Shown one piece after another: positions 1 through 7,270 of a stretch of 7,556 nt of DNA. How positions within the stretch are numbered: position 1 is the first letter of the stretch; every line of letters starts with the position of its first letter. The stretch is from an uncultured Raoultella sp. Its GTDB lineage: Bacteria > Pseudomonadota > Gammaproteobacteria > Enterobacterales > Enterobacteriaceae. A model generated the notes under the pieces. The model was not told where the DNA came from. It saw only the letters and a program-made list of their open reading frames with translations, and made no database searches. The position numbers and the translations under genes were made by a program. The DNA is taken from positions 1 through 7,556 of the forward strand of contig CAAEVH010000005.1 in the NCBI GenBank assembly GCA_900759445.1. The letters are read 5' to 3'.

Positions 1-44
1 CTTATGCGGGTAGCCCGTTTACGGGCCGTAAGTAACGAAGTCTG

Positions 45-145
45 ATGCAAATGTCAGATCGTATGCGCCTGTTAGGGCGCGGCTGGTAACAGAGCCTTAT
101 AGGCGCATCCGAAAAACCTCCGGCTATGCCGGAGGATATTTATTT
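45..145 (+). ncRNA. narS: NarS-like small RNA from the narK 3' UTR (5' end uncertain)
   Basis: This is a probable 3'-UTR-derived regulatory RNA. In Salmonella, NarS is released by RNase E from the narK 3' UTR and represses the nitrite transporter gene nirC (established knowledge, recalled without a search). The position fits: directly upstream of narG, where narK lies in enterobacteria, and ending in an intrinsic terminator. The sequence shows an 8-bp inverted repeat (ATGCGCCT at 63-70, AGGCGCAT at 101-108) enclosing smaller complementary pieces (GTTA 71-74 with TAAC 87-90; GGCT 81-84 with AGCC 93-96). No reading frame here matches the C-terminus of NarK, so narK must end before the window. 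The 5' end is only a guess; the processed RNA could start earlier or later. The identification rests on position and structure. Confidence 0.55.
112..145 (+). terminator. Intrinsic terminator of narK / NarS
   Basis: A perfect 8-bp stem, CCTCCGGC (117-124) and GCCGGAGG (128-135), closes a 3-base loop TAT and is followed by the T-rich stretch ATATTTATTT (136-145). A run of five A precedes it (112-116). The T tract is interrupted, but the stem is GC-rich. It separates narK transcription from the narG promoter and would form the Hfq-binding 3' end expected of a 3'-UTR small RNA. Confidence 0.85.
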
Positions 146-232
146 GCCCGCCATTAGTTACAACATACTTTTATATTGTGACGCGACAACAGCCTGTTAG
201 AACGGTGCTCGTAATATGCTAAACAGGGGGGA

Positions 233-249
233 TACCCCTTAATACCCAC
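233..249 (+). promoter_or_regulatory. Upstream NarL heptamers of narG (about -195 and -185)
   Basis: TACCCCT at 233-239 matches the NarL consensus TACYYMT exactly. TACCCAC at 243-249 matches six of seven, ten bases downstream in the same orientation. With transcription starting near 431, the first is centred at -195, the position of the key upstream NarL site in E. coli narG. A G-run at 226-231 with the following CCCC makes a partial inverted repeat around the site. Phosphorylated NarL bound here would contact the promoter through IHF-induced looping (established for E. coli). Confidence 0.8.
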
Positions 250-304
250 TTATAAAGAATTTAACATTTGTATGATAAGTGAGTTTAAAAAACTCAATAA
301 AATT

Positions 305-317
305 CAATATGTTGATT
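305..317 (-). promoter_or_regulatory. IHF binding site in the narG control region
   Basis: CAATATGTTGATT on the plus strand fits YAANNNNTTGATW, the reverse complement of the IHF consensus WATCAANNNNTTR, at every specified position. AT-rich DNA lies upstream (about 250-304), as is common at IHF sites. It is centred near -120 relative to the inferred start, close to the site reported around -125 in E. coli, between the two groups of NarL sites, where a bend would bring them together. Confidence 0.75.
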
Positions 318-338
318 GATTTATCGATATCCCACTAA

Positions 339-345
339 GGGGGTA
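339..345 (-). promoter_or_regulatory. NarL heptamer near -89
   Basis: On the minus strand the sequence reads TACCCCC, six of seven matches to TACYYMT. It is centred at 342, that is -89 from the inferred start, the position of the downstream NarL heptamer in E. coli narG. The positional agreement supports it more strongly than the sequence match alone. Confidence 0.65.
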
Positions 346-382
346 TGTGAAAATCGACCCTCAATTTTCATCCCTGCCTGCC

Positions 383-396
383 TTGATCGTTATCAA
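383..396 (+). promoter_or_regulatory. FNR binding site of the narG promoter
   Basis: TTGATCGTTATCAA is a perfect match to the FNR consensus TTGATNNNNATCAA. Centred at 389.5, it lies 41.5 bases upstream of a start near 431, the arrangement of a class II FNR-activated promoter. This gives oxygen control: FNR with an intact [4Fe-4S] cluster binds only in the absence of oxygen. Confidence 0.92.
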
Positions 397-417
397 TTCT
401 CACGCCCTTTCAGAGCG

Positions 418-431
418 TTACCTTCGCTCTC
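418..431 (+). promoter_or_regulatory. narG promoter -10 region and inferred transcription start
   Basis: The hexamer TTACCT (418-423; TACCTT at 419-424 is equally possible) is a weak -10 element at the right distance from the FNR site. It places the start near 431. No good -35 hexamer is visible, as expected when FNR occupies that place. The start is inferred from the -41.5 spacing and was not observed. The leader to the narG start codon would be about 56 bases. Confidence 0.65.
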
Positions 432-456
432 AATCAAGCAATGTCGATTTATCAGA

Positions 457-479
457 GAGCCGTCAGGCTCCTACAGGAG
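457..479 (+). promoter_or_regulatory. narG ribosome binding site with overlapping leader hairpins
   Basis: The Shine-Dalgarno AGGAG (475-479) lies seven bases before the ATG at 487 and decides this start over in-frame codons further upstream. Just before it, GAGCC (457-461) pairs with GGCTC (466-470). An alternative pairing, CTCC (468-471) with GGAG (476-479), would cover the Shine-Dalgarno. The two share bases 468-470 and cannot form together. A regulatory role is not established. Confidence 0.6.
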
Positions 480-486
480 AAAACCG

Positions 487-3400
487 ATGAGTAAATTCCT
501 GGACCGGTTTCGCTACTTCAAGCAGAAGGGCGAAACCTTTGCCGATGGGCACGGCCAGCTTCTCAATACCAACAGGGACTGGGAGGATGGATACCGCCAG
601 CGTTGGCAGCATGACAAAATCGTGCGTTCAACCCACGGTGTAAACTGCACCGGCTCATGCAGCTGGAAAATCTATGTGAAAAATGGTCTGGTGACCTGGG
701 AAACCCAGCAAACTGACTACCCACGCACTCGTCCAGATATGCCCAACCACGAGCCTCGCGGCTGCCCGCGTGGTGCAAGCTATTCATGGTATCTCTACAG
801 CGCTAACCGTCTGAAATACCCGCTGATGCGCAAACGTCTGATGAAGATGTGGCGTGAAGCAAAAAGACTGCACAGCGATCCGGTAGATGCATGGGCATCC
901 ATTATCGAAGACGCCGATAAAGCAAAAAGCTTCAAACAAGCGCGTGGTCGTGGTGGATTCGTTCGTTCTTCCTGGCAGGAAGTGAATGAGCTGATTGCCG
1001 CATCTAACGTTTACACCATCAAAACCTATGGTCCTGACCGCGTCGCAGGCTTCTCGCCAATCCCGGCGATGTCGATGGTTTCTTATGCGTCCGGCGCACG
1101 TTATATGTCGCTGATTGGCGGGACCTGCCTGAGCTTCTATGACTGGTACTGTGACCTGCCGCCAGCTTCCCCGCAGACCTGGGGCGAGCAGACCGACGTA
1201 CCGGAATCTGCCGACTGGTATAACTCCAGCTACATTCTGGCATGGGGCTCTAACGTACCGCAGACCCGTACCCCGGATGCGCACTTCTTTACTGAAGTTC
1301 GTTATAAAGGCACCAAAACAGTAGCAATTACCCCGGACTACGCAGAAATCGCCAAACTGTGCGACCTGTGGCTGGCTCCGAAGCAGGGAACCGATGCGGC
1401 GATGGCAATGGCGATGGGTCATGTCATGCTGCGCGAGTTCCACCTCGATAACCCGAGCCAATATTTCACCGACTACGTTCGTCGTTATACCGACATGCCA
1501 ATGCTGGTGATGCTCGAAGAGCGCGACGGCTACTATGCTGCTGGTCGTATGCTGCGTGCTGCGGATCTGGTTGACTCTCTGGGCCAGGAAAATAACCCGG
1601 AATGGAAAACTGTCGCTTTCAACAGCAACGGCGAAATGGTTGCGCCGAACGGTTCAATTGGTTTCCGTTGGGGCGAAAAAGGCAAATGGAACCTTGAGCA
1701 GCGCGATGGCACATCCGGTGATGAAACCGAACTGCAGCTCAGCCTGCTGGGTAGCCAGGATGATATCGCTGAAGTGGGCTTCCCGTACTTTGGCGGCGAA
1801 GGCACCGAGCACTTCAGTAAAGTCGAACTGGAAAACATTCTGCTGCATAAATTGCCCGTTAAACGCCTGCAACTGGCCGATGGATCTACGGCGCTGGTGA
1901 CCACCGTTTACGATCTGACTATGGCCAACTACGGCCTGGAACGTGGTCTGAACGATGAAAACTGCGCGACCAGCTACGATGATGTGAAAGCGTACACGCC
2001 AGCGTGGGCAGAAAAAATTACAGGCGTATCACGTTCTCAGATTGTACGCATCGCCCGTGAATTTGCGGATAACGCAGATAAAACGCACGGTCGTTCGATG
2101 ATTATCGTCGGCGCCGGTTTGAACCACTGGTACCACCTCGATATGAACTATCGTGGCCTGATCAATATGCTGGTGTTCTGTGGCTGTATCGGCCAGAGCG
2201 GCGGCGGCTGGGCCCACTACGTAGGGCAGGAAAAACTGCGTCCGCAAACCGGCTGGCAGCCGCTGGCGTTTGCTCTTGACTGGCAGCGTCCGCCTCGTCA
2301 TATGAACAGCACCTCCTACTTCTATAACCACTCCAGCCAATGGCGCTATGAGACGGTGACTGCGCAGGAACTGCTGTCCCCGATGGCAGACAAATCCCGT
2401 TATAGCGGTCATTTGATTGACTTTAACGTTCGCGCTGAACGTATGGGCTGGTTACCGTCTGCGCCGCAGTTAGGGACTAACCCGCTGTATATCGCGAAAG
2501 AAGCGCAGAAAGCAGGTATGACGCCGGTGGACTACACCGTTAAATCCCTGAAAGAAGGTTCTATTCGCTTTGCGGCAGAGCAGCCGGAAAACGGTAAAAA
2601 CCATCCGCGTAACCTGTTTATCTGGCGTTCAAACCTGCTCGGTTCTTCCGGTAAAGGCCACGAGTACATGCTCAAGTATCTGCTGGGTACTGAACATGGT
2701 ATTCAGGGCAAAGATCTCGGCCAGCAGAGCGGCGTGAAGCCAGAAGAAGTGGAATGGCAGGATAACGGACTGGACGGCAAACTGGATCTGGTCGTTACGC
2801 TGGACTTCCGCCTGTCGAGTACCTGTCTGTATTCCGATATCGTGCTGCCGACCGCTACCTGGTATGAAAAAGACGACATGAATACCTCGGATATGCATCC
2901 GTTTATTCATCCTCTGTCTGCGGCCGTTGACCCGGCCTGGGAATCGAAGAGCGACTGGGAAATCTATAAAGCCATCGCCAAGAAATTCTCTGAAGTTTGT
3001 GTGGGCCACCTCGGTAAAGAAACCGACGTCGTTACGCTGCCGATACAGCACGACTCCGCCGCTGAACTGGCGCAGCCGCTGGACGTGAAGGACTGGAAAA
3101 AAGGGGAATGCGACCTGATTCCAGGTGTTACGGCGCCGCACATCATGACCGTTGAGCGTGATTATCCGGCAACGTACGAGCGTTTCACCTCCATCGGTCC
3201 ATTGATGGAAAAAATCGGTAACGGCGGTAAAGGGATTGCCTGGAACACCCAGAGCGAAATGGATCTGCTGCGTAAGCTCAACTACACCAAGGCTGACGGT
3301 CCGGCGAAAGGCCAACCGATGCTGGATACCGCCATTGATGCTGCTGAGATGATCCTGACGCTGGCTCCGGAAACTAACGGTCAGGTTGCCGTTAAAGCCT

Positions 3401-4230
3401 GGGCGGCGCTGAGTGAATTTACTGGTCGTGACCATACGCATCTGGCGCTGAATAAAGAAGACGAAAAAATTCGTTTCCGCGACATCCAGGCGCAGCCGCG
3501 CAAAATTATCTCCAGTCCGACCTGGTCAGGTCTGGAAGATGAACATGTGTCTTATAACGCCGGTTATACCAACGTTCATGAGCTGATCCCATGGCGTACG
3601 CTGTCTGGTCGCCAGCAGTTGTATCAGGATCACCAGTGGATGCGTGACTTCGGTGAGAGCCTGCTGGTGTATCGTCCGCCAATCGACACCCGTTCGGTGA
3701 AAGCGGTGATCGGCGAGAAATCTAACGGTAACCCGGAAAAAGCGCTCAACTTCCTGACGCCGCACCAGAAATGGGGTATCCACTCCACCTACAGCGACAA
3801 CCTGCTGATGCTGACGCTGTCTCGCGGTGGTCCGATTGTGTGGATGAGTGAAGTTGATGCGAAGGATCTGGGTATCGAAGATAACGACTGGATCGAAGTC
3901 TTCAACAGCAACGGGGCGCTGACGGCGCGTGCAGTTGTCAGCCAGCGTGTGCCGGCCGGGATGACCATGATGTACCACGCGCAGGAACGTATTGTTAACC
4001 TGCCGGGTTCTGAAATCACCCAGCAGCGCGGCGGGATCCACAACTCGGTAACCCGTATTACGCCGAAACCAACTCACATGATCGGTGGTTATGCGCAACT
4101 GGCATACGGCTTTAACTACTACGGTACCGTCGGTTCAAACCGCGATGAGTTCGTAGTTGTACGTAAGATGAAGAACATTAACTGGTTGGATGGCGAAGGC
4201 AATGACCAGGTACAGGAGAGCGTAAAATGA
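487..4230 (+). CDS. narG: Respiratory nitrate reductase A, catalytic alpha subunit
   Basis: NarG reduces nitrate to nitrite at a Mo-bis(molybdopterin guanine dinucleotide) centre on the cytoplasmic face of the inner membrane, taking electrons from NarH. The 1247-residue product has the E. coli length. Counting the first Met, His50, Cys54, Cys58 and Cys93 are the ligands of the FS0 [4Fe-4S] cluster; the histidine ligand is typical of NarG. Asp223 (motif YDWYCD) is the molybdenum ligand. The N-terminus (SKFLDRFRYFKQ) resembles the vestigial Tat-like signal that is not exported and is recognised by NarJ. The C-terminal part, roughly residues 1085-1215, is the molybdopterin dinucleotide-binding domain. 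The start at 487 is chosen for its Shine-Dalgarno and the conserved MSKFLDRF; the frame is open back to 316, but that stretch is promoter DNA. The stop overlaps narH by four bases. NarG rather than NarZ: LLNTNRDWEDGYRQRWQHD matches NarG, and the narK-type upstream region and FNR promoter agree. Confidence 0.98.
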   Translation: MSKFLDRFRYFKQKGETFADGHGQLLNTNRDWEDGYRQRWQHDKIVRSTHGVNCTGSCSWKIYVKNGLVTWETQQTDYPRTRPDMPNHEPRGCPRGASYSWYLYSANRLKYPLMRKRLMKMWREAKRLHSDPVDAWASIIEDADKAKSFKQARGRGGFVRSSWQEVNELIAASNVYTIKTYGPDRVAGFSPIPAMSMVSYASGARYMSLIGGTCLSFYDWYCDLPPASPQTWGEQTDVPESADWYNSSYILAWGSNVPQTRTPDAHFFTEVRYKGTKTVAITPDYAEIAKLCDLWLAPKQGTDAAMAMAMGHVMLREFHLDNPSQYFTDYVRRYTDMPMLVMLEERDGYYAAGRMLRAADLVDSLGQENNPEWKTVAFNSNGEMVAPNGSIGFRWGEKGKWNLEQRDGTSGDETELQLSLLGSQDDIAEVGFPYFGGEGTEHFSKVELENILLHKLPVKRLQLADGSTALVTTVYDLTMANYGLERGLNDENCATSYDDVKAYTPAWAEKITGVSRSQIVRIAREFADNADKTHGRSMIIVGAGLNHWYHLDMNYRGLINMLVFCGCIGQSGGGWAHYVGQEKLRPQTGWQPLAFALDWQRPPRHMNSTSYFYNHSSQWRYETVTAQELLSPMADKSRYSGHLIDFNVRAERMGWLPSAPQLGTNPLYIAKEAQKAGMTPVDYTVKSLKEGSIRFAAEQPENGKNHPRNLFIWRSNLLGSSGKGHEYMLKYLLGTEHGIQGKDLGQQSGVKPEEVEWQDNGLDGKLDLVVTLDFRLSSTCLYSDIVLPTATWYEKDDMNTSDMHPFIHPLSAAVDPAWESKSDWEIYKAIAKKFSEVCVGHLGKETDVVTLPIQHDSAAELAQPLDVKDWKKGECDLIPGVTAPHIMTVERDYPATYERFTSIGPLMEKIGNGGKGIAWNTQSEMDLLRKLNYTKADGPAKGQPMLDTAIDAAEMILTLAPETNGQVAVKAWAALSEFTGRDHTHLALNKEDEKIRFRDIQAQPRKIISSPTWSGLEDEHVSYNAGYTNVHELIPWRTLSGRQQLYQDHQWMRDFGESLLVYRPPIDTRSVKAVIGEKSNGNPEKALNFLTPHQKWGIHSTYSDNLLMLTLSRGGPIVWMSEVDAKDLGIEDNDWIEVFNSNGALTARAVVSQRVPAGMTMMYHAQERIVNLPGSEITQQRGGIHNSVTRITPKPTHMIGGYAQLAYGFNYYGTVGSNRDEFVVVRKMKNINWLDGEGNDQVQESVK

Positions 4231-5765
4231 AAATTCGTTCACAAGTCGGCATGGTGCTGAATCTCGATAAGTGCATCGGCTGCCACACCTGTTCAGTGAC
4301 CTGCAAAAACGTCTGGACCAGCCGTGAAGGTATGGAGTACGCCTGGTTCAATAACGTCGAAAGTAAGCCTGGCGTTGGCTTCCCGAACGACTGGGAAAAC
4401 CAGGAAAAATGGAAGGGCGGTTGGATCCGTAAAATCAATGGCAAGCTGCAGCCGCGCATGGGTAACAAAGCACTGCTGCTGGGTAAAATCTTTGCTAACC
4501 CGCATCTGCCGGGCATGGATGATTACTATGAGCCGTTTGATTTTGACTACCAAACGTTGCACAACGCCCCAGCAGACAGTAAGGCGCAGCCGATTGCCCG
4601 TCCGCGTTCGCTGATCACCGGTCAGCGGATGGATAAAATCACCAGCGGTCCGAACTGGGAAGAAATTTTGGGGGGCGAGTTCGAAAAACGCGCCAAAGAC
4701 CAGAACTTCGAAAACATGCAGAAGGCGATGTACGGTCAGTTCGAAAATACCTTCATGATGTATCTGCCGCGTTTGTGTGAGCATTGCCTTAACCCGGCGT
4801 GCGTGGCGACCTGCCCAAGCGGCGCTATCTACAAGCGTGAAGAAGATGGCATCGTGCTGATCGACCAGGATAAATGCCGCGGTTGGCGTATGTGTATCAC
4901 TGGCTGCCCGTATAAGAAGATCTACTTCAACTGGAAGAGCGGGAAATCTGAGAAGTGCATTTTCTGCTACCCGCGTATCGAAGCCGGTCAGCCGACCGTT
5001 TGTTCCGAAACCTGCGTAGGCCGTATTCGTTACCTCGGCGTACTGCTGTATGACGCAGATGCGATCGAAAGTGCGGCAAGCACGGAGCACGAGAAAGATC
5101 TGTACCAGCGTCAACTGGACGTGTTCCTCGATCCAAACGATCCGGCTGTTATTGAACAAGCGCTGAAAGATGGTATTCCGCTGAGCGTCATTGATGCTGC
5201 ACAGCAGTCGCCGGTTTACAAAATGGCGATGGACTGGAAGCTGGCGCTGCCGCTGCATCCGGAATACCGCACGCTACCGATGGTCTGGTACGTGCCGCCT
5301 TTGTCACCGATCCAGTCTGCCGCCGATGCGGGCGAGCTGGGTAGCAACGGTATTCTGCCGGACGTTGACAGTCTGCGTATCCCGGTTCAGTACCTGGCGA
5401 ACCTGCTGACCGCAGGCGACACTCAGCCGGTACTGTTGGCGCTGAAACGTATGCTGGCGATGCGTCACTACAAACGTGCGGAAACCGTTGACGGTAAAGT
5501 TGATACCCGTGCGCTGGAAGAGGTGGGCTTAAGCGAAGCGCAGGCACAGGAAATGTATCGTTATCTGGCGATTGCTAACTACGAAGATCGTTTCGTGGTA
5601 CCGAGCAGCCATCGTGAACTGGCGCGTGACGCGTTCCCGGAGAAAAGCGGTTGTGGCTTTACCTTCGGTGACGGTTGCCACGGTTCTGATACTAAATTCA
5701 ATCTGTTCAACAGCCGCCGCATCGACGCTGTCGATGTGACCAGCAAAACGGAGCCGCACCAATGA
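4227..5765 (+). CDS. narH: Respiratory nitrate reductase A, iron-sulfur beta subunit
   Basis: NarH carries electrons from the NarI hemes to NarG through four iron-sulfur clusters (FS1-FS4) on the cytoplasmic side. At 512 residues it has the E. coli length. Four cysteine groups are visible: Cys16/19/22/26; LCEHCLNPACVATCPSG near 184-196; KCRGWRMCITGCP near 217-227; and KCIFCYP with CSETC near 244-263. In the third group Trp220 replaces a cysteine, the hallmark of the [3Fe-4S] cluster FS4, and is normal for the family. There is no signal peptide or membrane segment. The start overlaps the narG stop (ATGA at 4227-4230), with AGGAG at 4214-4218 inside narG, which suggests translational coupling and matched synthesis of the two subunits. 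The end overlaps narJ in the same way. Confidence 0.98.
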   Translation: MKIRSQVGMVLNLDKCIGCHTCSVTCKNVWTSREGMEYAWFNNVESKPGVGFPNDWENQEKWKGGWIRKINGKLQPRMGNKALLLGKIFANPHLPGMDDYYEPFDFDYQTLHNAPADSKAQPIARPRSLITGQRMDKITSGPNWEEILGGEFEKRAKDQNFENMQKAMYGQFENTFMMYLPRLCEHCLNPACVATCPSGAIYKREEDGIVLIDQDKCRGWRMCITGCPYKKIYFNWKSGKSEKCIFCYPRIEAGQPTVCSETCVGRIRYLGVLLYDADAIESAASTEHEKDLYQRQLDVFLDPNDPAVIEQALKDGIPLSVIDAAQQSPVYKMAMDWKLALPLHPEYRTLPMVWYVPPLSPIQSAADAGELGSNGILPDVDSLRIPVQYLANLLTAGDTQPVLLALKRMLAMRHYKRAETVDGKVDTRALEEVGLSEAQAQEMYRYLAIANYEDRFVVPSSHRELARDAFPEKSGCGFTFGDGCHGSDTKFNLFNSRRIDAVDVTSKTEPHQ

Positions 5766-6472
5766 TTGAACTTGTCATTGTTTCGCGTCTGCTCGAGTAC
5801 CCGGATGCTGCCTTGTGGCAGCATCAGCAGGAACTTTTCGATGCACTCGCGTCATCTGAGAACCTGGATAAAGAGGATGCCCAGACTCTGGGCATTTTCC
5901 TGCGCGATCTCACCGCGCAGGACATGCTGGATGTGCAGGCAAGCTATAGCGAACTGTTTGACCGTGGCCGCGCCACCTCGTTGTTGCTGTTTGAACATGT
6001 ACACGGCGAGTCCCGCGATCGTGGTCAGGCTATGGTTGACCTGATGGCGCAGTATGAACAGCACGGTCTGCAGCTCGACAGCCGCGAACTTCCCGATCAT
6101 CTGCCGCTGTATCTGGAATACCTTGCGCAGTTGCCGAAAAGCGAAGCATTAGGGGGGTTACAGGATATCGCGCCGATTCTGGCGCTGCTCAGCGCTCGCT
6201 TGCAACAGCGTGAAAGCCGTTATGCGGTGCTGTTCGATCTGCTGTTAAAACTGGCGAATACCGTTATCGACAGCGATAAAGTGGCTGAAAAAATTGCAGA
6301 TGAAGCGCGTGACGATACCCCACAAGCGCTGGATGCGGTCTGGGAAGAAGAGCAGGTGAAATTCTTCGCCGATCAGGGGTGTGGTGAGTCGGAAATTTCC
6401 GCTCACCAGCGTCGTTTTGCCGGGGCTGTTGCGCCGCAGTATCTGAATATCACCACCGGAGGACAGCAATAA
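5762..6472 (+). CDS. narJ: Nitrate reductase-specific assembly chaperone
   Basis: NarJ is not part of the finished enzyme. It binds apo-NarG, including its N-terminus, allowing insertion of the molybdenum cofactor and FS0 and holding NarGH back from the membrane until mature. The 236-residue protein belongs to the NarJ/NarW branch of the TorD/DmsD family of helical redox-enzyme chaperones. The conserved core [20 protein letters not shown] lies at residues 62-81 and is followed by [10 protein letters not shown]. No signal peptide, membrane segment or metal-binding cysteine set is present. The ATG overlaps the narH stop (ATGA at 5762-5765), with GGAG at 5750-5753 eight bases upstream. The last base is shared with narI (TAATG). 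A run of six G lies at 6152-6157. NarW, the paralogue of the narZYWV operon, is excluded by the narG context and the close match to NarJ. Confidence 0.97.
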   Translation: MIELVIVSRLLEYPDAALWQHQQELFDALASSENLDKEDAQTLGIFLRDLTAQDMLDVQASYSELFDRGRATSLLLFEHVHGESRDRGQAMVDLMAQYEQHGLQLDSRELPDHLPLYLEYLAQLPKSEALGGLQDIAPILALLSARLQQRESRYAVLFDLLLKLANTVIDSDKVAEKIADEARDDTPQALDAVWEEEQVKFFADQGCGESEISAHQRRFAGAVAPQYLNITTGGQQ

Positions 6473-7149
6473 TGCACTTCCTGAATACGTTCTTCTTTGA
6501 CATCTATCCATACATCGCGGGTTCTGTCTTTCTGATTGGCAGTTGGCTGCGTTATGACTATGGGCAGTATACCTGGCGCGCGGCTTCCAGTCAGATGCTG
6601 GATCGCAAAGGGATGAACCTGGCGTCAAACCTGTTCCACATCGGGATCCTGGGGATTTTTGCCGGGCACTTCCTTGGCATGCTGACACCACACTGGATGT
6701 ATGAAGCGTGGCTGCCGCTTGAAGTGAAACAAAAGATGGCGATGTTCGCGGGTGGTGCCAGTGGTGTGATGTGTTTGATTGGCGGCGTCCTGCTGCTGAA
6801 ACGCCGCCTGTTCAGCCCACGTGTGCGGGCGACCACTACCGGAGCGGACATTCTGATCCTCTCCCTGCTGGTGATCCAGTGTGCGCTGGGCCTGCTGACC
6901 ATTCCGTTCTCCGCCCAGCATATGGACGGCAGCGAGATGATGAAGCTGGTGAACTGGGCGCAGACAGTGGTGACCTTCCAGGGGGGGGCGTCTCAATATC
7001 TGGATGGCGTCGCGTTCATTTTCCGTATGCACCTGGTGCTGGGTATGACGCTGTTCCTGTTGTTCCCGTTCTCGCGTCTGGTGCACATCTGGAGCGTTCC
7101 GGTCGAATATCTGACGCGCAAATACCAGATTGTTCGTGCGCGTCATTAA
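6472..7149 (+). CDS. narI: Respiratory nitrate reductase A, cytochrome b gamma subunit
   Basis: NarI anchors the NarGH complex to the inner membrane, oxidises ubiquinol or menaquinol near the periplasmic side and passes electrons through two b hemes to NarH; the released protons contribute to the membrane potential. The 225-residue protein shows five hydrophobic segments, roughly residues 5-27, 53-72, 89-112, 125-147 and 180-203. The four axial heme ligands of the family are present: His56 and His66 in segment 2, His187 and His205 in segment 5. The start codon overlaps the narJ stop (TAATG), preceded by a strong GGAGGA at 6458-6463. A run of eight G (6981-6988) encodes part of FQGGA in the loop before segment 5. 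The reading frame stays intact across it, and the C-terminus matches E. coli NarI (RKYQxVRARH). Confidence 0.98.
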   Translation: MHFLNTFFFDIYPYIAGSVFLIGSWLRYDYGQYTWRAASSQMLDRKGMNLASNLFHIGILGIFAGHFLGMLTPHWMYEAWLPLEVKQKMAMFAGGASGVMCLIGGVLLLKRRLFSPRVRATTTGADILILSLLVIQCALGLLTIPFSAQHMDGSEMMKLVNWAQTVVTFQGGASQYLDGVAFIFRMHLVLGMTLFLLFPFSRLVHIWSVPVEYLTRKYQIVRARH

Positions 7150-7170
7150 TCGGTTATCTGTGTAAGACAA

Positions 7171-7195
7171 AACCCCGCTCCGGCGGGGTTTTTTT
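7171..7195 (+). terminator. Intrinsic terminator of narGHJI
   Basis: AACCCCGC (7171-7178) pairs with GCGGGGTT (7183-7190) around a TCCG loop and runs into seven T (7189-7195). It starts 21 bases after the narI stop. On the minus strand the stem is followed by only four T, so it could also act weakly against transcription arriving from the convergent tRNA operon. Confidence 0.93.
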
Positions 7196-7204
7196 ACGAC
7201 TAAT

Positions 7205-7229
7205 TGCCGGATAAGCATTGTGCATCAGG
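7205..7229. repeat. Degenerate REP-like hairpin
   Basis: The stretch begins TGCCGGATAAG, as in the arm of an enterobacterial REP (palindromic unit). The rest is an imperfect hairpin: CC, GAT and GCA on the left pair with TGC, ATC and GG on the right, with small bulges and a TTG loop. The second arm lacks the usual conserved GC-rich part, so this is at most a decayed or variant unit. It lies in the gap between two convergent operons, a common place for REP elements. Confidence 0.4.
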
Positions 7230-7236
7230 TAAATTG

Positions 7237-7268
7237 CCGACCCGAATTGAGGCTTGATCGAGGGTCGG
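7237..7268 (-). terminator. Possible hairpin ending the convergent tyrosine tRNA transcript
   Basis: CCGACCC (7237-7243) and GGGTCGG (7262-7268) form a perfect 7-bp inverted repeat with an 18-base loop. It lies just past the last repeat copy when read on the minus strand. After it the minus strand reads CAATTTACC, with no true T run, so it is not a canonical intrinsic terminator. It could be a 3' protective structure or part of a Rho-dependent end; the E. coli tyrT transcript is known for Rho-dependent termination. Confidence 0.35.
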
Positions 7269-7270
7269 GT

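Noticed and set aside
3..35. Short frame ending in TAA at 33-35 as the C-terminus of narK
   Set aside because: It reads YAGSPFTGRK, unlike the remembered hydrophobic NarK end (ITWAVYGRHSKK). The bases are also part of a hairpin.
176..189. TTGTGACGCGACAA as a possible CRP or other operator
   Set aside because: Only TTGT/ACAA are symmetric and the TGTGA half-site lacks its TCACA partner, so it is too weak to call.
312..325. Second FNR-like site beginning TTGAT
   Set aside because: Only the left half matches FNR; the right half (TTATC) does not. The bases are better explained by the IHF consensus.
316..486. In-frame extension of narG to an upstream ATG at 316 (57 extra residues)
   Set aside because: The stretch holds the NarL, FNR and -10 elements, lies partly before the transcription start, has no family counterpart and no Shine-Dalgarno comparable to the one before 487.
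2629..3441. Long minus-strand open frame (270 residues) within narG
   Set aside because: It is a shadow of the narG codon pattern, with no family features. Similar shadows occur across narG and narH (for example 784-1461 and 4293-5258).
4884..4920. Missing cysteine in the third ferredoxin-like motif of NarH (Trp instead)
   Set aside because: This is the normal Trp220 of NarH that defines the [3Fe-4S] cluster FS4, so it is not a mutation.
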